DNA from: JANOSH01 sp031415695
GTDB taxonomy: Bacteria > Actinomycetota > Acidimicrobiia > Acidimicrobiales > Ilumatobacteraceae
DNA length: 64,000 nucleotides
Assembly (NCBI GenBank): GCA_031415695.1
Contig: JANOSH010000060.1
Coordinates: 1 to 64,000, forward strand
Direction of reading: 5' to 3'
Shown: positions 8,435 to 15,064 of the stretch, piece after piece
Layout: every line of letters starts with the position of its first letter
Numbering within the stretch: position 1 is the stretch's first letter
Made by a program: the position numbers and the translations under genes
The notes under the pieces: generated by a model
Told to the model about the DNA's origin: nothing
What the model saw: only the letters and a program-made list of their open reading frames with translations
Database searches by the model: none

Positions 8435-9446
8435 CGAGCTCACCCGCCTTGGCTGCACCCATCCGGCCGTTGGTACCGCTGAGGTCGGCCGTGCGGGCGC
8501 TGCGGCGACCAGCGTTGGCGGCGGCGGTGCTGACGTACCGGGGCTTGGGTTCGCGGTAGCGCACCGGCTTCCGCTTGTTGGCCTTCTCCTGCTCGAGGCG
8601 GGCAGCTTCGGCAGCTGCACGCTCCTCTTCAGTGGGCGGGCGCAGGCTGGGGAAGTGCTCCCGCAACATCTCGTCCAGCGGGTTCTTCTTGGAGGCCAGC
8701 ACATCCGGCAGGTTGGGGTTGCTCTTGAGCGACTCCTGGCGCATTCGGGCCAGCCGCTCGCGCACTTCGGCCACGTACCCGTACAGGAAGCCTTCGCGCC
8801 ACTGCTTGGGGTTCGCCTTGACGCGATCCTCCTCTTCGGTGAGGTTGGCTTCGCACCACTTCTTGTACTCGTCGTACATGCGGAGGCCCACCGACTTGCT
8901 CCATGGCGCATCGCGCTTGGGGTAGCCGGGGTGGCCCGTCAGCTTCTCGTGGATCTGCTCCCACTTGTACCCGGCACCCTTCATCAAGGCGACGTTCTCG
9001 CCCCAGGTCTTCGCGGGGTCGCACCGGGGGCTGACCGTGCTGATGACGTGGAGCTTGAGCCCCAGGAACATCATCTCCAGGAAGTCCAGGTCGGCGTTGT
9101 AGCCGACCACCTTGGATTCCTTGTAGCCGCAGGAGCCGATCCGCACGTGGTTGTGCATCGCCAGGTGCCAGAACAACTGCGACATCAGGTCCAGCGTCTC
9201 TAGGCCCAGGTCCAGGCTGCCTTCCTGGAAGTACACGATGGTGCGCACCTCGGGGGTGGCTGCCTTGACGGCCGCTGCCGTGTTCGGCCGTGACGGATCC
9301 AGCAGCATGAACTGATCGATGCTGTACTTGGTCATCAGGGCGTCGGCCTTGGCGAGCAGCGCCTCCTTCTCGGGTTCGAATGTGGTGGACCACGCCTTGT
9401 CCAGCAACTTCTGGACCTTGGCGAGGATACCCTCTTGCTCTTCCAT
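8427..9446 (-). CDS. DUF2786 domain protein
   Basis: The 339-residue protein opens with a DUF2786 domain (KVQKLLDKAWSTTFEPEKEA then KADALMTKYSID). A middle domain resembles those following DUF2786 in actinophages, and the tail is basic and low complexity. The biochemical role of the family is unknown. A promoter (9487-9515) lies upstream, so it probably heads its own transcript. Confidence 0.82.
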   Translation of the reverse strand: MEEQEGILAKVQKLLDKAWSTTFEPEKEALLAKADALMTKYSIDQFMLLDPSRPNTAAAVKAATPEVRTIVYFQEGSLDLGLETLDLMSQLFWHLAMHNHVRIGSCGYKESKVVGYNADLDFLEMMFLGLKLHVISTVSPRCDPAKTWGENVALMKGAGYKWEQIHEKLTGHPGYPKRDAPWSKSVGLRMYDEYKKWCEANLTEEEDRVKANPKQWREGFLYGYVAEVRERLARMRQESLKSNPNLPDVLASKKNPLDEMLREHFPSLRPPTEEERAAAEAARLEQEKANKRKPVRYREPKPRYVSTAAANAGRRSARTADLSGTNGRMGAAKAGELGG

Positions 9447-9486
9447 GTAACACTCCGTTCGTGGTCGGTGTGGGGTTGTCGTTGTC

Positions 9487-9515
9487 AGTATGTCAGGGTC
9501 ACACAGTTCTTACAA
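9487..9515 (-). promoter_or_regulatory. promoter TTGTAA-N17-CATACT
   Basis: On the minus strand the -35 is TTGTAA (9510-9515) and the -10 CATACT (9487-9492), with a 17-nt spacer. The start would be near 9480, about 34 nt before the ATG at 9446. The same CATACT hexamer occurs at 17072-17077. Confidence 0.6.
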
Positions 9516-9609
9516 CAGCGTGAGTTGTTCTGGACCGGTACTTGTCCAGGTGATCATCGTGCTGGTTCCCGGCCAGACCGCTCGGTGGGGGCCGGTATGC
9601 CAGCTGGCG

Positions 9610-9900
9610 TCAACGCACCGGAGATGCCGGTGGTTCGGATTCCTCTCCCGGCACACGGAAGGGCTGGTTGCTGCCGTAGTCGCGTCCATACTTCTCCTTG
9701 TACAGCGCGAGCAGTTGCTCCAACGCCTTGGCCTTGGTTCTGGCCGTGAGGCCGTATAGCTTGTTCACGGCCTTGAGCGTGCTGCCTCCGCTGAACTTGA
9801 GGCCCGTGTTGACCTCGATTCTCAGTCGGGAGATGGCGGAGGTCATCATCCAGTGCTCGATGCCTGCGGGCGTGGTGATCATGATCGGTTGGTCAGCCAT
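9610..9900 (-). CDS. hypothetical protein, 96 aa
   Basis: The ATG at 9900 follows GGAGGTG. The protein has a helical centre with a basic patch (LKAVNKLYGLTARTKAKALE) and a polar tail. It may be DNA- or RNA-binding, but no family is recognised. Its start lies within the end of a membrane peptide gene. Confidence 0.65.
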   Translation of the reverse strand: MADQPIMITTPAGIEHWMMTSAISRLRIEVNTGLKFSGGSTLKAVNKLYGLTARTKAKALEQLLALYKEKYGRDYGSNQPFRVPGEESEPPASPVR

Positions 9901-9977
9901 GCCCACACCTCCACGCACACCACGATCAGTGCTGCGATCGCCAGCACCAACCCGCTCTCCCATGCTTCAGGAATCAT
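9879..9977 (-). CDS. single-TM micropeptide, 32 aa
   Basis: AAGGAG precedes the ATG at 9977, which overlaps the previous stop (ATGA). The 32 residues are one hydrophobic helix (GLVLAIAALIVVCVEVWAWL) with a polar C-end. It is probably a phage membrane micropeptide of unknown role. Confidence 0.5.
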   Translation of the reverse strand: MIPEAWESGLVLAIAALIVVCVEVWAWLTNRS

Positions 9978-10186
9978 GATCGCACTCCTTCCGGACCGGG
10001 GCATGGTTGGCCTTTCAGCCAGAACCGACAGGGCGTCGGCTCCATGATATCGAAGTCCGGACACTCGTCGCACATCAGCTCCTCGCCGTCCTCCTCGTCT
10101 TCATCATCGCCTAGCCAATCTTCTTCTCCGTCCATCACGTAGCGATCTTCGTATTCTTCTTCAAGATGGCTGTCTTCTCCGCTCAT
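9974..10186 (-). CDS. very acidic small protein, 70 aa
   Basis: The ATG at 10186 overlaps the upstream stop (ATGA). About 40% of the first 45 residues are Asp/Glu. A C-terminal MCDECPDF plus later Cys suggests a metal site. It could be a DNA mimic or interaction module; function unknown. Confidence 0.6.
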   Translation of the reverse strand: MSGEDSHLEEEYEDRYVMDGEEDWLGDDEDEEDGEELMCDECPDFDIMEPTPCRFWLKGQPCPGPEGVRS

Positions 10187-10395
10187 GCCGTTGCCTTTGG
10201 ATACTCCGGCTGGTCGTGCTTTGACCATACATCGGGACACGTCGCAGAACCGATCTCTTTGACGATGTCGATAGCACGCTGGGCGTCTGAGCGCCAGTGA
10301 TCTGGGAGATGCGTCTGCGCACGAGAGAGCTTCTCCAGAGCGCCTTTGAGGTCGAGATACATACGATCGCCCTCCTGCTCTTTATTGACTTTCAT
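10183..10395 (-). CDS. hypothetical protein, 70 aa
   Basis: GAGGAG lies before the ATG at 10395. The short, mostly helical protein (LDLKGALEKLSRAQTHLPDH) is linked to both neighbours by ATGA overlaps. Family not recognised. Confidence 0.6.
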   Translation of the reverse strand: MKVNKEQEGDRMYLDLKGALEKLSRAQTHLPDHWRSDAQRAIDIVKEIGSATCPDVWSKHDQPEYPKATA

Positions 10396-10664
10396 GGTCT
10401 CCTCACGATCAATGTCTTGGCTTGGCGTTGCGTGAACGCATCGGGTGCGGGGTTGCCGTTGGCATCCTTTGGCCAGCTGACCAGCGCGGTCATCCCGCCG
10501 AAACTGCCGTGGGCAGCTACTAGTCCATGCCCCTTGGCCGGGTTCACGCAAACCCGGAACAGGTTCTCGCTCCAGGTGACCATGGTTCCGTCCGGGAAGA
10601 TGTACACCTTGTCAGGACTGGCCTTGACTCGCTTCTTCTTCGGTGCTGGCGGCGGTGTCTTCAT
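10392..10664 (-). CDS. hypothetical protein, 90 aa
   Basis: The ATG at 10664 follows AGGGAG. A Lys/Pro-rich N-terminus (PPPAPKKKRVKASPDK) leads into a small beta-rich domain (KVYIFPDGTMVTWSE). Its stop overlaps the next start. Unknown function. Confidence 0.6.
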   Translation of the reverse strand: MKTPPPAPKKKRVKASPDKVYIFPDGTMVTWSENLFRVCVNPAKGHGLVAAHGSFGGMTALVSWPKDANGNPAPDAFTQRQAKTLIVRRP

Positions 10665-10908
10665 TGAGTCTCCCTTCGATGTTCTTGCGGGCAACCTGCC
10701 CGTCACGGACGATGGGGTGGTCCTGGGTATCACGCTCGATGATGATGCACTGGAACTTGCGACTCCGGTGCTCATACGCGATGAAGCTAACGTCCAAAGG
10801 ACGGATGCCAAGCTGATTCATGATCTTGTCGATCAGTTCCCTGGCCTCCGGGTTCTGTGCGTACTCCGCCGGACCGTACTTCTTCCAGCCGGACTTGGGT
10901 AGTGGCAT
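10612..10908 (-). CDS. hypothetical protein, 98 aa
   Basis: AAAGGAAG precedes the ATG at 10908. An alpha/beta domain (PLDVSFIAYEHRSRKFQCII) is followed by an acidic tail. It overlaps the next gene by 53 nt. Family not recognised. Confidence 0.6.
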   Translation of the reverse strand: MPLPKSGWKKYGPAEYAQNPEARELIDKIMNQLGIRPLDVSFIAYEHRSRKFQCIIIERDTQDHPIVRDGQVARKNIEGRLNEDTAASTEEEASQGQS

Positions 10909-11005
10909 TGTCTTCCTTTCCGTAGCAGACGTACACGAAGCCGAGGTGGTCATCGTGCATGTGGTTGGTGTGCGGGAACTGGTTTGGGCACTGCTTGTGC
11001 CGCAT
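10787..11005 (-). CDS. possible small protein, 72 aa
   Basis: The ORF from the ATG at 11005 begins MRHKQCPNQFPHTNHMHDDH, a Cys/His-rich start that looks protein-like. The second half overlaps the better-supported gene at 10612-10908 in another frame, and no clear Shine-Dalgarno is seen. It may be a genuine overlapping gene or only partly used. Confidence 0.35.
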   Translation of the reverse strand: MRHKQCPNQFPHTNHMHDDHLGFVYVCYGKEDNATTQVRLEEVRSGGVRTEPGGQGTDRQDHESAWHPSFGR

Positions 11006-11013
11006 CCGGTGGG

Positions 11014-11178
11014 TCACAGGCCGCACCCCCGGTAGAACTTGCTCTCGTTGAAGTTGGGGTGGACCAGGCGGATCTGAGCGACCAGTTCGTTGGCCACGGC
11101 CACTCGCTGCTCGTGGGTGAGGGTGCTGCGGAGGTTGCGCACTGCAAAGCAGACGGCCTCCCATTCCTTGCGCTTCAT
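11014..11178 (-). CDS. small basic protein, 54 aa
   Basis: The ATG at 11178 overlaps the previous stop (ATGA) and has GGGAGG 7 nt upstream. The sequence is helical (EWEAVCFAVRNLRSTLTHEQ) with a C-terminal YRGCGL. Function unknown. Confidence 0.6.
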   Translation of the reverse strand: MKRKEWEAVCFAVRNLRSTLTHEQRVAVANELVAQIRLVHPNFNESKFYRGCGL

Positions 11179-11369
11179 GCCTGGTCCTCCCAAGTGATGG
11201 TTTCGGTGTAGCCTTCGGTGGCTGCGGTGTGTTGGTGGGCGTGTCCGGCCTGGCCCTGGCAGAACAGGCGGAGAGTTGGGTGCTGGGCATTGCACCGGGG
11301 CATGCCGTATGGATGATCCAACCCGTAGACGGGCATGCTGCTCATGTAGTCTTCTTCCTTGCCTGCCAT
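11175..11369 (-). CDS. Cys/His-rich peptide, 64 aa
   Basis: TGGAGG precedes the ATG at 11369. The residues include RCNAQHPTLRLFCQGQAGHAH, a Cys/His pattern (here in part) consistent with a small zinc site. Coupled by ATGA to the next gene. Confidence 0.6.
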   Translation of the reverse strand: MAGKEEDYMSSMPVYGLDHPYGMPRCNAQHPTLRLFCQGQAGHAHQHTAATEGYTETITWEDQA

Positions 11370-11506
11370 ATGGCCTCCATCTGTTGGAATCCTCGGCTGA
11401 TGATGAATGTGACGTCGCTGTGTGGACAGCTTACAAACTGGATGTGGTTCCGGCGTCGGTAGCCGCACTGGCACCAGTCTTCGCTACTGGTCGAGGAGGA
11501 GTTCAT
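11342..11506 (-). CDS. zinc-ribbon-like peptide, 54 aa
   Basis: From the ATG at 11506 (AGGAG 10 nt upstream) the peptide contains CQCGYRRR and VSCPHSD, a C-x-C...C-x-H pattern suggesting a zinc ribbon. Overlaps both neighbours. Unknown role. Confidence 0.55.
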   Translation of the reverse strand: MNSSSTSSEDWCQCGYRRRNHIQFVSCPHSDVTFIISRGFQQMEAIWQARKKTT

Positions 11507-11693
11507 AGGTTCCGTACTCCTGCTGTGTATGGGTGTGATCGTCGCGCCGGTCGCAGAGGTCGCAGCTGGCGCACCCGGCCGGGAAGTAATCCTTCCAGCT
11601 GACGTCCACTTCTTGGTCATGGCTCAGCGGGTCTCCTTGATCAAGAGCGTGGGTCCTGCCCTCTGCCGATGCGGGCCAGATGCTCCGCCTCAT
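11484..11693 (-). CDS. Cys-containing small protein, 69 aa
   Basis: The ATG at 11693 overlaps the upstream stop (ATGA), which supports this start despite the lack of a clear Shine-Dalgarno. A C-terminal GCASCDLCDRRDDHTH segment looks like a metal site. Function unknown. Confidence 0.5.
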   Translation of the reverse strand: MRRSIWPASAEGRTHALDQGDPLSHDQEVDVSWKDYFPAGCASCDLCDRRDDHTHTQQEYGTYELLLDQ

Positions 11694-11875
11694 GCGAGCG
11701 TGGGGGGGTGAGGCGTGAGGTAGGGCGAACCGACCGTGATCTGCATGGTCGAGCCACGGTGGGTGAAGTTCATCGAGAACGGTTCGGCAAGAGCGTCGTC
11801 GATGGCTTCCCAGTTGTCGGGGTTGCGGACGAGCCCCAGCAGCAGCGTGCGCAGGTCGTTCGTCTTGTCAGTCAC
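11690..11875 (-). CDS. hypothetical protein, 61 aa
   Basis: A GTG start at 11875 with GAGGTGG upstream overlaps the RHH gene stop (GTGACTGA). The N-terminal half is helical (NDLRTLLLGLVRNPDNWEAI). Translation is likely coupled to the RHH gene. Family not recognised. Confidence 0.55.
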   Translation of the reverse strand: MTDKTNDLRTLLLGLVRNPDNWEAIDDALAEPFSMNFTHRGSTMQITVGSPYLTPHPPTLA

Positions 11876-12080
11876 GTGTCCACCTCATCTCGTCCACGGG
11901 GATCAGGCGATCGAGGAACTGCTCAACGGCCTTCACCACCAGGAAGTTCAAGGAAACGTCTCGCTCGATGGCTGCCGTGTTCAGCCGATCGTGCAGTGCG
12001 TCTGGAAGGCGGATCGCTGTTGCGGTGCGGGGGCCTGCGGACCGTGGTCGGCCCTTGCGGGGTGCAGCAATCTCGTTCAT
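11868..12080 (-). CDS. ribbon-helix-helix DNA-binding protein
   Basis: The 70-residue protein has a basic, Pro-rich arm and a typical RHH core: a beta strand TATAIRLPDALHDRL, then helices covering NTAAIERDVSLNFLVVKAVE. RHH proteins bind operators as dimers. It is the only obvious transcription-factor fold in the left arm, so it is a candidate early-gene regulator. ATGA overlap links it to the upstream gene. Confidence 0.75.
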   Translation of the reverse strand: MNEIAAPRKGRPRSAGPRTATAIRLPDALHDRLNTAAIERDVSLNFLVVKAVEQFLDRLIPVDEMRWTRD

Positions 12081-12601
12081 GTCGGGTCTCCGTCAGGGTG
12101 TGAGAGCAGGTGATCTCGCTCCCACTCGCACGCCCAGCAGATCCCGCCGTGGAAGTCTGCGTTCAGCGGGTTGTGGTCGTGCCTGTAGGGGTTGTCCACA
12201 GGAGTAATCTCGCGATGATCTGGTGTGTCGGGCATGGTCAGCGCCTCCGCTTCTTCCGTGGCTTCGGCTGGCCCCGCGTCGTCATTCGAGATCGACCGGC
12301 CGAGGTCATCGGACCCAGCGAACGCGAGACGCGCCACGATCGACATCCCGGCGAGTAGGGCGGTCATGCGGGCCTCGGCGTCCCGGTAGGTCATGCCGAA
12401 GTACACGGTGGGGAAGGGCTTGTACTCGTGGGGGTTGCCGGGGCTGCCGACCCACAGGTCGAAGGCGTTGCCGTAGGTCTTGCTGCCCCAGTCGAGCCGG
12501 AGGTTGGTGGTGCTGCTGATCATCCCGCAGATGACCATCTGGCGGCGGATGTGTTGCACCAAGTAGCTCATGCGAGCTTGCCTCTGCTTGCTGGCGTTCA
12601 T
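12077..12601 (-). CDS. hypothetical protein, 174 aa
   Basis: The ATG at 12601 shares its A with the preceding stop (TGATG) and follows GAGGAG. The N-terminus is basic and helical, the middle is alpha/beta, and a C-terminal segment has ICWACEWERDH, perhaps a metal site. Family not recognised. Confidence 0.6.
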   Translation of the reverse strand: MNASKQRQARMSYLVQHIRRQMVICGMISSTTNLRLDWGSKTYGNAFDLWVGSPGNPHEYKPFPTVYFGMTYRDAEARMTALLAGMSIVARLAFAGSDDLGRSISNDDAGPAEATEEAEALTMPDTPDHREITPVDNPYRHDHNPLNADFHGGICWACEWERDHLLSHPDGDPT

Positions 12602-12780
12602 CACCACTCCTCGCAGCCGCGATACATGCCGAGGATGCCCGTCTTCGGGGTGCCTCGCCAGTCCTCGCACAGTTCCATGCGGGAGTTGTTGTACGCCACC
12701 AGCATCGAAGCGATGATGACCGCCAGGAGGATCCCCAGGATCACCCGGAGTTCGTGGCGCGTCTGGTTGCTGACCTTCAC
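12601..12780 (-). CDS. small membrane protein, 59 aa
   Basis: A GTG start at 12780 overlaps the upstream stop (GTGA), and its own stop overlaps the next ATG. One TM helix (LRVILGILLAVIIASMLVAY) is followed by a 30-residue polar tail with two cysteines. Unknown role. Confidence 0.6.
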   Translation of the reverse strand: MKVSNQTRHELRVILGILLAVIIASMLVAYNNSRMELCEDWRGTPKTGILGMYRGCEEW

Positions 12781-12959
12781 CGCTGCACCATCCTCTCGAA
12801 GAAGTGGGCCATCATGACGGCCTCGTCGTGGGTGAACACGGCCACGAAGAGCTCGTCTTGCGAGCCTGTGATCCGGAGGACGAGGTCGTCGGCGTTGGCG
12901 GTGCGCTGTTCGAGTTCGACGGTGTCGCGGTCGTTGGTGGTCATGCTGAGCTTGATCAT
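12777..12959 (-). CDS. hypothetical protein, 60 aa
   Basis: The ATG at 12959 has GGAATGGAAG upstream. Predicted beta strands (TVELEQRTANADDLVLRIT) are followed by a helix (FTHDEAVMMAHFFERM). Family not recognised. Confidence 0.6.
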   Translation of the reverse strand: MIKLSMTTNDRDTVELEQRTANADDLVLRITGSQDELFVAVFTHDEAVMMAHFFERMVQR

Positions 12960-12960
12960 G

Positions 12961-13269
12961 CTACTTCCATTCCTTTGTTGAGGCCACACTGTGCGGGCAG
13001 ATGAAGCTTCCGTTGCCGCTGCCGGGATGGTACATCTCGGCCCGCTCTTGGTTCGGAAGCATGGTCTCTCCGCAGATCTCGCACTTCATGAACTCGTCGC
13101 GGTGGGAGTTGAGGTAGTCCTCGGCGTGAGCCAGGTCCGGTGGCCACGGCAGGTCGAGGTCGGCCGACACGGCGATGGCCTCAGCCACCAGTTCCGGGGC
13201 GAGCTCCTCGAGGGTAAGGCCTCCGTCCAACTCGTCGGCGATGTTGAAGTAAGTGAAGAAGGTGTTCAT
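12961..13269 (-). CDS. zinc-finger-containing protein, 102 aa
   Basis: The ATG at 13269 follows GGAGGA and overlaps the previous stop (ATGA). An acidic helical N-terminus is followed by KCEICGETM and a later ICPHS, a C-x2-C...C-x-H zinc finger pattern. Function unknown. Confidence 0.65.
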   Translation of the reverse strand: MNTFFTYFNIADELDGGLTLEELAPELVAEAIAVSADLDLPWPPDLAHAEDYLNSHRDEFMKCEICGETMLPNQERAEMYHPGSGNGSFICPHSVASTKEWK

Positions 13270-13499
13270 CGGTCGTCCTCCGCTACTTCGAGGGATCGCA
13301 GGCGGAGGAGCTCCTCGCGGCCACGGGCCTCCGGGAAGACGACACGCTTGGAAGCCGGGATGATGGTCTCCAGCGTGACATTGAACACCGGGCCGTTGGA
13401 ATCGGCGTTGTCAACGTAGTCGACGATGCCTGCGCAAATCTCTTCGGCAAGCTCTCTGTCTTCGATGTCGTACTTGATGGTGATGATGTACTGGCTCAT
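13266..13499 (-). CDS. hypothetical protein, 77 aa
   Basis: AGGAG precedes the ATG at 13499. Alternating strands and helix (YIITIKYDIEDRELAEEICA) suggest a small alpha/beta fold. Coupled by ATGA overlaps on both sides. Confidence 0.6.
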   Translation of the reverse strand: MSQYIITIKYDIEDRELAEEICAGIVDYVDNADSNGPVFNVTLETIIPASKRVVFPEARGREELLRLRSLEVAEDDR

Positions 13500-13630
13500 G
13501 CGCGGCTGATCTCCTTGTACTCGATGGCCGCGACGCTGAGCGTGGCGGTGCAGTCGTCTTCGAGGTCGTCGATGTTGTGGTCGGCGTCGAACCCCAGTTC
13601 TTCGTCGATGGTTTGCGGCGAATCGGTCAT
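13496..13630 (-). CDS. acidic micropeptide, 44 aa
   Basis: AAAGGAG lies before the ATG at 13630. The peptide is rich in Asp/Glu in its first 30 residues. It is the first gene after the structured segment at 13683-13812. Function unknown. Confidence 0.55.
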   Translation of the reverse strand: MTDSPQTIDEELGFDADHNIDDLEDDCTATLSVAAIEYKEISRA

Positions 13631-13682
13631 GCCGATGTGCTCCTTTCTAACGGCCAGGCTCCTGTGTTGGTCTGGCTCGTGC

Positions 13683-13812
13683 ACGGAGGGGTCTTGAACC
13701 CCTAGTTCCCCTGCGGGAACCGTGCGGTGTGGGGGCCGGTTGGCCGGGCGGACGTGCGTCCCCGGGCCCCCACGGCTTGCACCCTAGCGGGTGGCGTTGG
13801 TTCCCGCTAGGG
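13683..13812 (-). ncRNA. highly structured non-coding segment with T-arm-like hairpin
   Basis: Read on the minus strand, this gene-free stretch holds, in order, a perfect 10-bp hairpin (arms 13803-13812 and 13782-13791), a 9-bp helix (GTGGGGGCC/GGCCCCCAC) enclosing two short hairpins, and a three-way junction. The junction is closed by GCACGG/CCGTGC. It contains a 6-bp hairpin (GTTCCC/GGGAAC) and a 5-bp stem with loop TTCAAGA, like a tRNA T-arm. It is too short (~47 nt for the last unit) for a normal tRNA. The first hairpin may also terminate the gene ending at 13819. Confidence 0.4.
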
Positions 13813-13818
13813 GTTGAC

Positions 13819-14058
13819 CTACACGATGATGTCGTGCAGGTCGTCGTCCACCCCGACGACTTGCAGCATGTACTCCTTGATGGCCAGCGCCAGGGAAGCG
13901 GCGTCTCCGAGGTCTTCCATGTGGTAGCCACCTCCGTGTTGTGGGTCGATCCAGACCTCGATCTTGCCGCTCTCTCCCACGCCGACGTACATCTTGGTGA
14001 GGTCTTCCAGATCGGGGCCTTCTTGCACGTAGAACAAGAGGCAATTGTTGATGTTCAT
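13819..14058 (-). CDS. hypothetical protein, 79 aa
   Basis: AAGGAG lies before the ATG at 14058. Small alpha/beta protein (KMYVGVGESGKIEVWIDPQH). Flanked downstream by a perfect hairpin, so it may end a transcript. Family not recognised. Confidence 0.6.
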   Translation of the reverse strand: MNINNCLLFYVQEGPDLEDLTKMYVGVGESGKIEVWIDPQHGGGYHMEDLGDAASLALAIKEYMLQVVGVDDDLHDIIV

Positions 14059-14086
14059 TTCTTCTCCTTGGGGTTTGCGGGATCCG

Positions 14087-14568
14087 CTAGGGGTTGACGG
14101 CTTCGATCAGGATGGGGTCGGCCCAGTGCAGGCGAGCCTCCCAGTTCAGCTCGTGGAGGACTCGCTTGCGGAGGTTGCTGTCGCCCACGGGGAGGCTGGC
14201 CCGCAGGCGGATCCCGGCTTTGGTGACCAATTCCTCGTCGGCCAGCTCAGGGTGCGGACCCCGAACGTGGATGCTGACCGTAAGGCCGAGGTTGGGCCGG
14301 TCGATGACGGTTGCGGTGAACTTCGCGGCAGGTTCACCGTCACCTGCACGGCCCCGACGAAGCTCGTCAGCGGGGCGCAGCGGTAGATGAAGGCGAGGGC
14401 CGCATCGCCCTTGAGTAGTTCGCCGTCTTCTGGCACCCAGATGAACGGGTTGTATTGCTCGGTGGAGATGAGGTAATACTCGCTCACCATGGGGAAGTCG
14501 TCTGCGAACGGCTCGGGCGGTTCGGCGAGGGTGAACTTGAGGCCGAGGGCCTCGATTGAAGTGGGCAT
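14087..14568 (-). CDS. gene split between two frames (frameshift)
   Basis: The ATG at 14568 has AAAGG upstream. The first ~80 codons read MPTSIEALGLKFTLAEPPEP to VGAVQVTVNLP and look like real protein. From about nt 14330 the coherent frame is -1: KFTATVIDRPNLGLTVSIHV to WADPILIEAVNP, stop at 14087-14089. The second part has no start codon of its own near the junction, so one gene of ~160 residues with a one-base shift is the simplest reading. Mutation, sequencing error and programmed slippage are all possible; no classic slippery heptamer is evident. Confidence 0.5.
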
Positions 14569-14619
14569 TCGTGGTGCCTTTCTGTGTTGAGGGGCCAGTG
14601 TACCTGGCCGGTTTAGTTC

Positions 14620-14652
14620 CTACCAGCGGTGGCTAGTAGGGATGCGGTGCAT
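14620..14652 (-). CDS. possible 10-aa leader peptide
   Basis: A short ORF (MHRIPTSHRW) with AAAGGA before its ATG lies 51 nt upstream of the frameshifted gene. An 8-bp hairpin (CTACTAGC/GCTGGTAG) covers its last codons. This could be a translational attenuator. Confidence 0.3.
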   Translation of the reverse strand: MHRIPTSHRW

Positions 14653-14683
14653 GGAATCCTTTCGGGTTCGGGTGGGATCGAAA

Positions 14684-14759
14684 ATATTAGGGGCAGGAGG
14701 CGGCGGACCCCCTGGGAGGTGGATTCGTCGGGTACCCCCTCGCTGTTGCAAATGCAACA
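14684..14759 (-). promoter_or_regulatory. candidate promoter/operator region
   Basis: A -10-like TAATAT (14684-14689) stands out in GC-rich sequence, though no good -35 is seen. Upstream lies the palindrome TGTTGCA-TT-TGCAACA (14744-14759, minus-strand reading). Its 14-bp core recurs at 15855-15868. Probably a regulated start for the leader and frameshifted gene. Confidence 0.35.
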
Positions 14760-14792
14760 ACCGTGACGATGCGCCATCGAGGGGGCGATGCG

Positions 14793-14954
14793 TCATCCTC
14801 TGTTCGCGATGAGCCAGGCGATCAGCACCATGAACACCATGGCGATGAGGAAGGGGAACACCCACCAGTCGGTGAGGATCCAGTAGTACGTGAGTGGTGT
14901 GATGCAGGCTCCTGCTGTGAAGAGCATGAACACGCGTGCCTGTCGAGGCGTCAT
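14793..14954 (-). CDS. small membrane protein, two TM segments, 53 aa
   Basis: AAAGGA precedes the ATG at 14954. Two hydrophobic helices (residues ~7-25 and ~30-49) have a basic N-terminus (MTPRQAR). Unknown function. Confidence 0.6.
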   Translation of the reverse strand: MTPRQARVFMLFTAGACITPLTYYWILTDWWVFPFLIAMVFMVLIAWLIANRG

Positions 14955-15025
14955 CGTGCTGTCCTTTCTGAGGGAGTCGGTTCCCTCGGTAGTGGTGTTC
15001 GTTTGGCACGAGCACACAGTCAGGC

Positions 15026-15051
15026 AGGCAGGGGATCGCACCCCCTTGCCT
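15026..15051 (-). terminator. hairpin after 15065-15817 gene
   Basis: A 9-bp stem with one bulge (AGGCAGGGG / CCCCTTGCCT on the plus strand, 6-7-nt loop) lies 14 nt past the stop of the minus-strand gene. Likely terminator; weak T-run. Confidence 0.5.
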
Positions 15052-15064
15052 ACCCTCAGTGGGC

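Noticed and set aside
13683..13730. tRNA gene
   Set aside because: The T-arm-like hairpin lacks a full D-arm and anticodon arm, and the unit is only ~47 nt.
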